Shown: piece after piece, positions 54,958-63,054 of the stretch
How the letters are laid out: each line of letters starts with the position of its first letter
How positions within the stretch are numbered: the stretch's first letter is position 1
DNA from: Williamsia phyllosphaerae
GTDB taxonomy: Bacteria > Actinomycetota > Actinomycetes > Mycobacteriales > Mycobacteriaceae
Assembly (NCBI RefSeq): GCF_014635305.1
Contig: NZ_BMCS01000001.1
Span: 558,001-622,000, forward strand
Reading direction: 5' to 3'
DNA length: 64,000 nt
Program-made: the position numbers and the translations under genes
Notes under the pieces: generated by a model
What the model was told of the DNA's origin: nothing
Seen by the model: the letters and a program-made list of their open reading frames with translations, nothing else
Databases searched by the model: none

Positions 54958-56115
54958 ATGACCACGACCGCCGCACGCGTGATGTCGGGCCGACCCACCG
55001 CAACAGCCAGTGTTGCGGCCGCCGCAGAGTTCGCGTCCGCGGTCGACCGCGATGCCCGCTTCCCCATCGAGGCCGTGACCGCGATGAAGGACGAAGGTCT
55101 GCTCTCCTGCGCATTGCCGGTGGAGCTGGGTGGCCGCGGGACGTCGATCACCGACCTCGCGGGTATTGCTCGCGCACTGGGGAAGTCGTGCAGCTCGGCG
55201 GCCATGGTCTTCGCGATGCACCACACCCAGTCACTCACACTCGCGATGCACGGCACCTCCGGCGCGACAGCCGAGTTGACCCGGACCATCGCCGAGTCCG
55301 AATCGCTGCTGGCCTCCGCGACCACCGAGATCACCACCGGTGGAGACGTCCGGTCGTCCACCTGTTCGGTGATCGCCGACGGTGATCACATCGTCCTCGA
55401 CAAGAACGCCCCGGTGATCTCGTACGGTGAATACGCCGACTACATCTTCACCACCGCCCGGCGAGGCCCCGACAGCCCGCCGAGCGATCAGGTCCTGGTG
55501 GCCTGCCCGAAGTCGGACACCACGTTGCAGAAGGTCGGGACCTGGGACGTTCTCGGATTCCGCGGGACCTGCAGCCCCGGATTCCTGCTCTCCGCACGCA
55601 CCGCGGCCACCAACGTGCTCCCGGTCGACTACGCGACCATCTCAGCGCACACGATGCTGCCGGGGAGCCACACCCTGTGGGCCTCGGTCTGGCTCGGCAT
55701 CGCCGACGCCGCGATCGCCAAGGCGAAGTCGCAGGTTCGCGCCGCCGCACGCAAGTCCCCCACCGGCGTCACCCCGCAGGCCCAGAAGTTTGCCGATCTC
55801 CTGGTGGTCCACCAGCGTTTCGAATCCTCGGTGGCAGAAGAGATCCGGCGATACGAGAACTTCCTCGCCTCCGGCGAGGCAGAGCCCACCGTGGGGTTCG
55901 CCATCGCAATGAACAACCTGAAACTGAACGCGTCGCACGCGGTGGTCGATGTGGTCACAGGCGCCCTGCAACTGTGTGGGATCAGCGGTTACCGCGAGGA
56001 TCACGCAGCGTCGATGGGACGCCTTCTCCGGGACTCCTACGGACCGCAGCTGATGGTCTCCAACGACCGAATCCGTGCCAACAATGCCCAGCTGGTGCTG
56101 GCGTACCGAGGATGA
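54958..56115 (+). CDS. Acyl-CoA dehydrogenase-like flavoprotein with altered catalytic loop
   Basis: A 385-residue FAD protein of the acyl-CoA dehydrogenase fold; AGAGGA precedes ATG 54958. The N-terminal helical domain has CALPVELGGRGTSITDLAGI, the beta domain ASATTEITTGGDVRSSTCSV, and the C-terminal helices carry the flavin-contact stretch LCGISGYREDHAASMGRLLRD. The usual catalytic Glu loop (YEGT) is missing; the position reads YGPQLMVSNDRIRANNAQLV. In place of acyl-CoA it may oxidise an aminoacyl-S-carrier, as related flavoproteins do with prolyl carriers, or hydroxylate it. It overlaps the ligase gene (ATGA). Confidence 0.82.
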   Translation: MTTTAARVMSGRPTATASVAAAAEFASAVDRDARFPIEAVTAMKDEGLLSCALPVELGGRGTSITDLAGIARALGKSCSSAAMVFAMHHTQSLTLAMHGTSGATAELTRTIAESESLLASATTEITTGGDVRSSTCSVIADGDHIVLDKNAPVISYGEYADYIFTTARRGPDSPPSDQVLVACPKSDTTLQKVGTWDVLGFRGTCSPGFLLSARTAATNVLPVDYATISAHTMLPGSHTLWASVWLGIADAAIAKAKSQVRAAARKSPTGVTPQAQKFADLLVVHQRFESSVAEEIRRYENFLASGEAEPTVGFAIAMNNLKLNASHAVVDVVTGALQLCGISGYREDHAASMGRLLRDSYGPQLMVSNDRIRANNAQLVLAYRG

Positions 56116-57071
56116 CGACGATGACCACCACAGAAGCCGAAACCGACACCGATCTCACCCGTGCGCGGCGGGCGTTCCGCGACGACCTCGTCGACGCCGG
56201 TCTGCTCATCCCATCCGGTATCGACGGACTCTACGGACGCGGCGCGGTGTTCGAGGATGTCATCTCGGGTATCGACGCACTCGTCGTGGCCGCAGGGGCG
56301 GCCGCGCACGGAACCGAACCGAAGCGGCTGCGATTCCCGCCGGTGTTTCCCCGTGAGTCGTTCGAGAAGACCGACTACATCGCTTCGTTCCCCAACCTGA
56401 CCGGAGCCATCTCCACCTTCACCGGCGACAACAAGGCGCACCGCGCCCTGCTCGCCGACCGTGAATCCGGCTCCGACTGGGACCACCACCTCGAATCTGC
56501 GGGAACCATGCTGGTGTCGGCTGCCTGCCACCCGAGCTACGCAACGTTGAGCGGCCAATTGCCGAACGGTGGAGCACTTCTCGACGTGTACGGCTACTGC
56601 TTCCGGCATGAGCCCGCCGTGGATCCGGCCCGGATGCAGGCCTTCCGCATGCACGAGTTCGTCCAGGTCGGCACTCCCGACCAGGCCCAGCGTCATCGCG
56701 AGGACTGGGTGCCGCGGGGCCTCCAGGTGCTCGCCGATCTCGGGCTGACCGCCGTCGATGTGCCCGCCAACGATCCGTTCTTCGGGCGGGCCGGGAAAAT
56801 GCTTGCCGCCAACCAGCTCGACGAGAACCTCAAGACCGAACTGGTCGTGCGTATCTACGGCGACCTGGACGACGGAACCGCCCTGGTGTCGTGCAACTGC
56901 CACCGCGATCACTTCGGCGAGACCTTCGACATCACCACATCCGACGGCGAGGTCGCCCACAGCGCCTGTGTCGGATTCGGCATGGAGCGGATCGCACTCG
57001 CGATGTTCGCAACCCATGGCCTCGATCTGAGTGGCTGGCCCGCCTCGGTACACTCACGAATCCCACGGTGA
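56112..57071 (+). CDS. Amino acid:[carrier-protein] ligase, class II aaRS-like
   Basis: A 319-residue homolog of the catalytic core of atypical seryl-tRNA synthetases without a tRNA-binding arm. Motif 2 is GYCFRHEPAVDPARMQAFRM and motif 3 is CVGFGMERIALAMF (GFGMER). Cys139 (AACHPSY), Glu182 (MHEFVQVG) and Cys286 fit the zinc site of methanogen-type SerRS and of the Bradyrhizobium Bll0957 group. Those enzymes activate a small amino acid (Gly or Ala) as adenylate and load it on the phosphopantetheine of a partner carrier protein. The carrier, its AcpS-type enzyme and DUF1839 lie divergently next door. Confidence 0.87.
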   Translation: MTTMTTTEAETDTDLTRARRAFRDDLVDAGLLIPSGIDGLYGRGAVFEDVISGIDALVVAAGAAAHGTEPKRLRFPPVFPRESFEKTDYIASFPNLTGAISTFTGDNKAHRALLADRESGSDWDHHLESAGTMLVSAACHPSYATLSGQLPNGGALLDVYGYCFRHEPAVDPARMQAFRMHEFVQVGTPDQAQRHREDWVPRGLQVLADLGLTAVDVPANDPFFGRAGKMLAANQLDENLKTELVVRIYGDLDDGTALVSCNCHRDHFGETFDITTSDGEVAHSACVGFGMERIALAMFATHGLDLSGWPASVHSRIPR

Positions 57072-57096
57072 GCGATCTGGCCGTGCGGGATGCGCC

Positions 57097-58185
57097 GTGA
57101 CGGGGACGACCACCGCGACCGGCCTCCTGACGGTTCACATGACCGGAACCGAATGGTTCGGGACCGGACGCGGTGGACTCAACCGCTACTTCACTGATTT
57201 CTTTGCAGCACTTCGTGATCGGCAGGATGTCGCGGTGACGGCCACGGCGTTCGGTGACGCACCCACGGGCGGCTCGAGTTGGGGGCCGCTGACCGGCTCG
57301 ACCCGCGACCGGATGGCGACGTCCCGGGCCGATCGCCTCGCACCGGGCACCATCGTCGACCGACACTTCGCGCTCTACGGCCCGCCGGCTCGTGAGCACG
57401 ACGGCCCCGTGGTGACCCACTTCCACGGACCGTGGGCCGCCGAGAGTGCCGCTGCGGGCGAATCACGGCTCGCGGTGGCGGCCAAGCGCACATTCGAGCG
57501 TCGCCGCTATCGTGGCAGCGACCTGTACGTCGTCCTGTCGAACTATTTCCGGGACGTACTCGTCGAGCGATATTCAGTTCCTGCCGAACGTATCTCGGTG
57601 ATCGCCCCCGGTGTCGACCTCCAGCGTTTCCAGGCTGCCGACGTCGCCGACTCCGCACCGATGGTGCTGTGCGTTCGTCGACTCGAGCGACGAATGGGTA
57701 TCGACACCCTCATCACCGCCTGGCCCGAGATCCACCGCAGGCGTCCTGACGCCACCCTGGTGATCGTCGGGACCGGTGGCGCCGAAGACGAACTGAGGGC
57801 GCAGGCGGCCCGGCTGACGGGTCCCGCATCGATCCGCTTTCTCGGCGCCACCACCGACGACGAGCTCACTGCGCTCTACCGCCGGGCGACCATCACCGTG
57901 GTGCCCACGCGCGCACTGGAGGGTTTCGGTCTCATCGCACTCGAATCGCTTGCTGCAGGGCGCGCCCCGGTCGTGACCGACGTCGGTGGGCTGCCCGACT
58001 CGGTGCGTGGCTTCGACGACAGTCTCGTGGTCGCACCGGACGATGCCGTGGCATTGGCTGATCGGGTAGCGGCGGCGCTGGACGGCGACCGACCATCCGC
58101 GGACCGATGCCGTGCTCGCGCAGAACAATTCACCTGGGCCGCGTGTGCCGACAAGCACGTCACCGCGTATCGAGGGCTCGTCTGA
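57097..58185 (+). CDS. Family-4-type glycosyltransferase
   Basis: A 362-residue GT-B enzyme, if started at GTG 57097, shortly after the ligase stop. The N-terminal domain has MTGTEWFGTGRGGLNRYF, a glycine-rich opening typical of GT4 acceptor domains, and VVTHFHGPWAAE. The linker is ISVIAPGVDLQRFQ. The C-terminal domain has LCVRRLERRMGIDTLI and VVPTRALEGFGLIALESLAAG (Glu-x7-Glu). It should add a sugar from a nucleotide donor to the lipid-linked unit. The stop overlaps the next gene (TGATG). Confidence 0.86.
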   Translation: MTGTTTATGLLTVHMTGTEWFGTGRGGLNRYFTDFFAALRDRQDVAVTATAFGDAPTGGSSWGPLTGSTRDRMATSRADRLAPGTIVDRHFALYGPPAREHDGPVVTHFHGPWAAESAAAGESRLAVAAKRTFERRRYRGSDLYVVLSNYFRDVLVERYSVPAERISVIAPGVDLQRFQAADVADSAPMVLCVRRLERRMGIDTLITAWPEIHRRRPDATLVIVGTGGAEDELRAQAARLTGPASIRFLGATTDDELTALYRRATITVVPTRALEGFGLIALESLAAGRAPVVTDVGGLPDSVRGFDDSLVVAPDDAVALADRVAAALDGDRPSADRCRARAEQFTWAACADKHVTAYRGLV

Positions 58186-59366
58186 TGACGGACGGACCCA
58201 TCATCTTCCTCACCCACACCGCCGCGGAGTCGGGAGCCGAGCTGGCTTTCACGCGGATGGTCATCGGCCTCCATCACAGCGGATCCGATGTCAGTGTTCT
58301 GTCGACCCAGGACGGTCCCATCCTGGACCGGCTACGGGCCGCGGGCGTCCCCGCCGACTGCGTCGTCACCGACTTCGACAGCTCGAGAGTGGTGATCGGC
58401 GGCTCCCTGCTGCGGCTCGCGGCGGGTGTTCGTTCGATGATCTCGACAGGTGTGACGATCGGGCGGATGGCTCGTTCCACCGGTGCCAACGCCATCGTCG
58501 CCGAATCCACCAAGGCACTGCTGATGGGAACCATCGCATCGCGGCGCGCGCGGATCCCGCTCATCTGGCACGTACACGACCGCGTCACCACCGAGTTCTT
58601 CGGTGGGATGCTGGCGATCATCATCCGCACCCTCGGTGCCGTGGTCGCGCGCGGATACATCGCCAACAGCTCCGCCACCGCGGAGACCCTGTGGACGCTG
58701 GGAAAGCCGCTTGCCGTCGCCTACCCGGGTGTCGAGCTACCGGAGCCCTCCCCTCGTCACCAGCGACCCCCTGCCAACGTCCGGGTGTGCATGATCGGCC
58801 GTCTCACGGAGTGGAAGGGCCAGGACATCCTGCTCGAGGCCCTGTCGTTGTCGGCACACGCCCCGCACGTGACCTTCGTCGGCGGAACCCATTTCGGCGA
58901 GGAGCAGTACGCACGAGATCTCGCGGCGACAGCTGAGCGTCTCGGCATCGCCGAGCGCGTCACCTTCACCGGTCACATCGACGATCCGCAGCGCCTTCTC
59001 TCGGACGCCGACATCGCCGTGCACTGCTCCCGTGTCACCGAACCGTTCGGACAGGTGATCGTCGAGGCGTTGGCCGGTGGGTGTGCGGTGATCGCCGCCG
59101 ACGCCGGAGGACCACGCGAGATCATCAACAGCGGCACCGACGGCGTCCTCGTGGACTGCACCGGCGAGTCCGCGGGCCACCGGCTGTCCGAGGTGCTCGA
59201 CGAACTGATCGGTGACCCCGTGCTCCGTACCCGGTTGGCTACCGCAGGTGTCGCGCGCAGCGCGGACTTCTCGATCGAACGAACGTGCGTCGAGGCCGCA
59301 CGGGTTCTCCCGCTCCACGCACGTGCTCGTCAGCCGGCCGTCTCGGAGGTCGACTCCGATGTCTGA
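58185..59366 (+). CDS. Family-4-type glycosyltransferase
   Basis: A 393-residue GT-B enzyme beginning IIFLTHTAAESGAELAFTRM, a nucleotide-independent acceptor opening with a GAE motif. LIWHVHDRVTTEFF lies in the acceptor domain. VAYPGVELPEPSP is the interdomain linker. The donor domain has VCMIGRLTEWKGQDILLEAL and VHCSRVTEPFGQVIVEALAGG, with the Glu-x7-Glu pair. Sits between another transferase and the flippase in the same tightly packed operon, overlapping the flippase by 8 bases. Confidence 0.88.
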   Translation: MTDGPIIFLTHTAAESGAELAFTRMVIGLHHSGSDVSVLSTQDGPILDRLRAAGVPADCVVTDFDSSRVVIGGSLLRLAAGVRSMISTGVTIGRMARSTGANAIVAESTKALLMGTIASRRARIPLIWHVHDRVTTEFFGGMLAIIIRTLGAVVARGYIANSSATAETLWTLGKPLAVAYPGVELPEPSPRHQRPPANVRVCMIGRLTEWKGQDILLEALSLSAHAPHVTFVGGTHFGEEQYARDLAATAERLGIAERVTFTGHIDDPQRLLSDADIAVHCSRVTEPFGQVIVEALAGGCAVIAADAGGPREIINSGTDGVLVDCTGESAGHRLSEVLDELIGDPVLRTRLATAGVARSADFSIERTCVEAARVLPLHARARQPAVSEVDSDV

Positions 59367-60648
59367 GCACGCAACGAAGCCGCCATCTCGAAAGGTGTTC
59401 GACCGCATCGCGATCGTCCGCGACATCGCCTACGTGATATTCGGGAAATACGGTCAGTACCTGATCACCTTCATCACGCTTCCGTTGATCGCCCGCCTGC
59501 TCGGGACCGAGGGCGTCGGACTCCTCGCCATCGGCATGTCGGCGTTCTTCGTCGGATCCCTGGCCCTGGACATGGGCATCACCACCTTCCTCGCCGCACG
59601 GGTCCGCGACGCCGATGTCAACCAGGTACGCGGCAACTACCTCGCCGTGAGGTTGGCGATTCTCTCGGTGTTGGCACTGATCCTGGTGGCCAGTCTGGCG
59701 TTCAACGGGCACCCGCACCTGCAGATGATCGCCCTCGGGCTCTTCGCGGGCGGGGTCTCCTCGATGGGCGACGACTGGGTTCTGATGGGTCAGAGCCGAT
59801 TCGGCATCCTGGTGATCTACACATCCATCGGTCGGATCCTCTATCTGATCCTCATCGTCAGCGTGCTGCCGATCTATCGAGACGCGACGGTGGCGATCGT
59901 CTGCCTGATGGCGTCGTCGATACCGCAGCTCCTGTTGACGTGGCGGTTGACCACCCGAGAACTCGGTCGCCCCGAGCGTCCGCGCAACACCGGTGAGATC
60001 CTGCGCCTGGGCGCGCCCGTGTTCACCTCGCGGATGCTGGAGAACACCTACGAGCAGGGCAGTGCCGTGGTTTTCTCCGCCGCACTCTCGGCGCACTCGT
60101 TGGGGTTGTTCTCGGCGAGTGACCGACCCACCCAGGCGGCGTCGTCGATGCTCGACGCCATCGGCTTCGGGTTGCTGCCGCGACTCGCCGGTCGACGCAA
60201 CGAGGGCGATTTCTGGCGCCGCGGGGTGCAGGCCCTGGCGATCACCTTCGTCATCTCGCTGTGTGCCGCGATCGCCCTGTGCCTGATCGCACCATGGGCT
60301 GTTCCCCTCGTCTTCGGAGACGCGTTCACCTCGGCCGTCCCACTCCTGCAGGTCGAAGCATTCGTTCTTCCCGGCACCGCCGTGGCCTCCTTCGTCACGA
60401 CGGCGATCCTGCCGGTGTGTCGGGACACCCGGGGCGTCCTGTACGGATCCGCCATCGGTACGGGTGTCATCCTTGTCGCACTGGGTCTCGCGTTCACCAA
60501 CGGTTCGGTCTGGAATCTCGTGTGGGGCATCCTGATCGCCGAGACCACCGTCGCGACGTTCTACCTGTTCCGGATGGCCCATATCGCCCGTCGCGAAGAC
60601 CACGAGCCGCCGGAAGCCGTGAAGACCCTGGTGGGTGAGCAGCTGTGA
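59359..60648 (+). CDS. Wzx-like lipid-linked oligosaccharide flippase
   Basis: A 429-residue polytopic protein of the polysaccharide-synthesis flippase family; GGAGG stands 8 bases before ATG 59359. Opening VIFGKYGQYLITFITLPLIARLLGTEGVG is the usual Wzx start (helix 1 and the LLGxxxxG loop). About twelve hydrophobic segments follow. A charged loop LRLGAPVFTSRMLENTYEQG starts the second half, consistent with a two-fold MATE-like repeat. It should move the finished lipid-linked repeat unit across the membrane for the polymerase two genes later. Confidence 0.9.
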   Translation: MSEHATKPPSRKVFDRIAIVRDIAYVIFGKYGQYLITFITLPLIARLLGTEGVGLLAIGMSAFFVGSLALDMGITTFLAARVRDADVNQVRGNYLAVRLAILSVLALILVASLAFNGHPHLQMIALGLFAGGVSSMGDDWVLMGQSRFGILVIYTSIGRILYLILIVSVLPIYRDATVAIVCLMASSIPQLLLTWRLTTRELGRPERPRNTGEILRLGAPVFTSRMLENTYEQGSAVVFSAALSAHSLGLFSASDRPTQAASSMLDAIGFGLLPRLAGRRNEGDFWRRGVQALAITFVISLCAAIALCLIAPWAVPLVFGDAFTSAVPLLQVEAFVLPGTAVASFVTTAILPVCRDTRGVLYGSAIGTGVILVALGLAFTNGSVWNLVWGILIAETTVATFYLFRMAHIARREDHEPPEAVKTLVGEQL

Positions 60649-61649
60649 AGATCTTGTTCGTGGGCGACGACTGGGTCGGCAGCAATGCGCGCTCGCTCGC
60701 CGACGGTTTCCGCCAGGCGGGCCACGACGTGGTGGTGATCGATTCGAGTCCGATCACCCTGCCGCGTCGGCTGTCGCCCTCGTGGACCTTCGCCAAGGCG
60801 ACCACACGCAGGGCCCCGTGGACGACCGAACGGCTGCACACCGACATCGAACAGGCCGCGGCGACCTTTCGTCCGGACATGTTGTTCTGCTACAAGACGA
60901 TTCATCTCGATCAGCCGAGATTGCTGAGCGTTCCGGCCGCCCTGCGGGTGCACTACAGCGCCGACGACATGTCCAACCCGTACAACACCACCCCCGGATA
61001 CCTCGAACACGAGTCCCGGTGGGACGCAGTGGTGACCACCAAGCGTCACAACGTGGCCGAGATGACCGCGCGCGGTGCACGACACGTCACCTTTGTGCTC
61101 AGCGCCTACGATCCGGCCTGGCATCATCCGTGTGCGACGAGGACACCCAGGCGCTACCTGGTCGGTTTCATCGGGGCTCGTCGCCCCGACCGCGTGGACC
61201 TGCTGCACACCCTCGCTCAGAAACACGGCAGGGACATGTATCTGGCGGGTCCCGGATGGCGCCGCGACACCGCCCTGGTGAAGAGCTCGGCCGCGGTCGC
61301 CGGCCCCAGCTATGGCCAGGACCTGTCTGTCGCCATCGCACCCGTGTGCGCCAATCTGGTGCTCCTCAACTCCGACAACCGCGACACCCACACGTGTCGG
61401 ACCTTCGAGGTACCCGCGGCCGGTGGGCTCTTCGTGGGCGAACGCACCGATGAGCACAACGAACTGCTCACCGAGGGCACCGAAGCGCTCCTGTTCGACT
61501 CGCCTGCCGAACTCGACGAGATCTTGATGCGCTGCGCCGGCCACCCCGACGAGGTCGCGGCGATCGCCGCGCGGGGGCACCGCCGAATCACCGATGGAGC
61601 CCACCGGTACGTCGACCGTGCACGAGCGATGGTGGCCGATGTCCACTGA
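60645..61649 (+). CDS. CgeB-like glycosyltransferase-family protein
   Basis: A 334-residue protein starting at GTG 60645, overlapping the flippase stop (GTGA). Its N-terminus KILFVGDDWVGSNARSLADG is a Rossmann-type opening. The C-terminal third carries VLLNSDNRDTHTCRTFEVPA, then AGGLFVGERTDEHNELL, the signature of CgeB/glycosyltransferase 1_2 proteins, where the R(x)FE segment contacts the donor. It probably adds a side-chain sugar. A short helical middle region has YSADDMSNPYNT. Confidence 0.8.
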   Translation: MKILFVGDDWVGSNARSLADGFRQAGHDVVVIDSSPITLPRRLSPSWTFAKATTRRAPWTTERLHTDIEQAAATFRPDMLFCYKTIHLDQPRLLSVPAALRVHYSADDMSNPYNTTPGYLEHESRWDAVVTTKRHNVAEMTARGARHVTFVLSAYDPAWHHPCATRTPRRYLVGFIGARRPDRVDLLHTLAQKHGRDMYLAGPGWRRDTALVKSSAAVAGPSYGQDLSVAIAPVCANLVLLNSDNRDTHTCRTFEVPAAGGLFVGERTDEHNELLTEGTEALLFDSPAELDEILMRCAGHPDEVAAIAARGHRRITDGAHRYVDRARAMVADVH

Positions 61650-63054
61650 GGAATGGGGCGCGTACGCCCAGGTGATCATGGTGGCGGTCGGCCTGGCCGC
61701 GTTGGTGTCGGTGGCATTTCTCGCCCCGGTACTGGTCAGGGTCTTCCTTCTCGCCCAGGTGGTCTACTGGGGACTGTCGTTCGTGGTCCGCCCGGTCGTC
61801 CTGCTCGTCGCCCTGCCCAGCCCGAGGTTCGCCGACAGTGTGGCCGACCCACGGCTCGCGTACACCGGCTACGGCTATTCGATCCGCGAGGTGCTCCATC
61901 CGATCGCCATCTCGATCTGGCTCTACGTGCTGGTGGTCCTCCTCGCGGTCGCACTACTACGTCGGTACGCCACGTCGGCGACCACGAGCACCGACCGTGT
62001 ATCCCGGCCCGGCACAACAGGACCCGGCACCGATCTGCTGACCACCTTCGGCGTCGCCTACGTCATCGGCACGATGGCGCGCGCGGCCTCGTACCTCAGC
62101 GGGAGTGCGGGCCAGGCGGGCGACGTCTCCAGCGCAAATCCGTATCTCGATCTGGTCGGGAACTTCGCCGGACTCTCGGCACTCGGGTTGATCGCGTTCT
62201 ATCGGCACCGTCGTACGGAAGGCACGGTGGCCGTCATCGTGGTCCTGCTGGGCGGTGAGCTCGTGTGGGGGATCCTGACCGAATCGAAGACCCCGCTCCT
62301 CGGGGCGGCGCTCGCGGTGGCGATCCGATTCGCCCTCGAGGGCTACACCCGGCGCCAGTTCCTGGCCACCGCCGTCGGCGGCGTGGCCCTGCTCGGCGCC
62401 TTCAGCTGGTTGCAGTCGTTCAAGGTCTCCGACGCAACCGAGTTGGCCTCCGCTGCCGCGGATTCCGGTTATCCCCCGCTGGTGCGGCCCTTCCTGAGCC
62501 TCATCCGTCGGTTCGACCTCCTCGAGGCCTCGACCGACGTCTGGTACATGGACGGCCGAAGCTGGATCAGCCCTGTGTTCACGGCGAAGAACATGATCGT
62601 GAACCTCATTCCGTCGCAGCTCGGTGTGGAGAAATTCCAATCGGGTACACAGTGGGCGCAGACCGTACGCGGATCCTCGGTGGACATGCGTGGCATCTCG
62701 GTGTCCCTCGCCGAGGGACACCTCAACGAGGGCCTGCTCATCGGCGGCTACCCCGGAGTGATCGCCGAAAGCGTGTTCGTGATCGCGATGATCCTTCTCG
62801 TCGCTCGCTTCCTCCGTTCCAACACGATGCTCCTGCTCGTTCCCGCGCTCGGTTTCGTGGCCTTCCCATCGCTGTTCGAGCGTGGAGCCCTCGGCATCAC
62901 CGAGACGCTCGGAAAAGTCATCCAGCTGGCGATCGCGCTCTTCGTCCTGAACATCGTCGTCACCTGGTTCCGTCGACGCGCGAGTATCGCTGCCGCACCA
63001 CGGCACCTCGACTCGAAAATCTCCGTTCCGACACCCGTAGGGGGTTCATCATGA
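61639..63054 (+). CDS. Wzy-like O-antigen/exopolysaccharide polymerase
   Basis: A 471-residue membrane protein from ATG 61639, overlapping the previous gene by 11 bases. Ten or more hydrophobic helices are seen, including VIMVAVGLAALVSVAFLAPV, LYVLVVLLAVALL, LVGNFAGLSALGLIAF and VIAESVFVIAMILLVARFL. A large extracellular loop (about residues 290-370) has RGSSVDMRGISVSLAEGH, like the catalytic periplasmic loop of polymerases. It is assigned by topology and context; Wzy proteins are poorly conserved. Confidence 0.75.
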   Translation: MSTEEWGAYAQVIMVAVGLAALVSVAFLAPVLVRVFLLAQVVYWGLSFVVRPVVLLVALPSPRFADSVADPRLAYTGYGYSIREVLHPIAISIWLYVLVVLLAVALLRRYATSATTSTDRVSRPGTTGPGTDLLTTFGVAYVIGTMARAASYLSGSAGQAGDVSSANPYLDLVGNFAGLSALGLIAFYRHRRTEGTVAVIVVLLGGELVWGILTESKTPLLGAALAVAIRFALEGYTRRQFLATAVGGVALLGAFSWLQSFKVSDATELASAAADSGYPPLVRPFLSLIRRFDLLEASTDVWYMDGRSWISPVFTAKNMIVNLIPSQLGVEKFQSGTQWAQTVRGSSVDMRGISVSLAEGHLNEGLLIGGYPGVIAESVFVIAMILLVARFLRSNTMLLLVPALGFVAFPSLFERGALGITETLGKVIQLAIALFVLNIVVTWFRRRASIAAAPRHLDSKISVPTPVGGSS

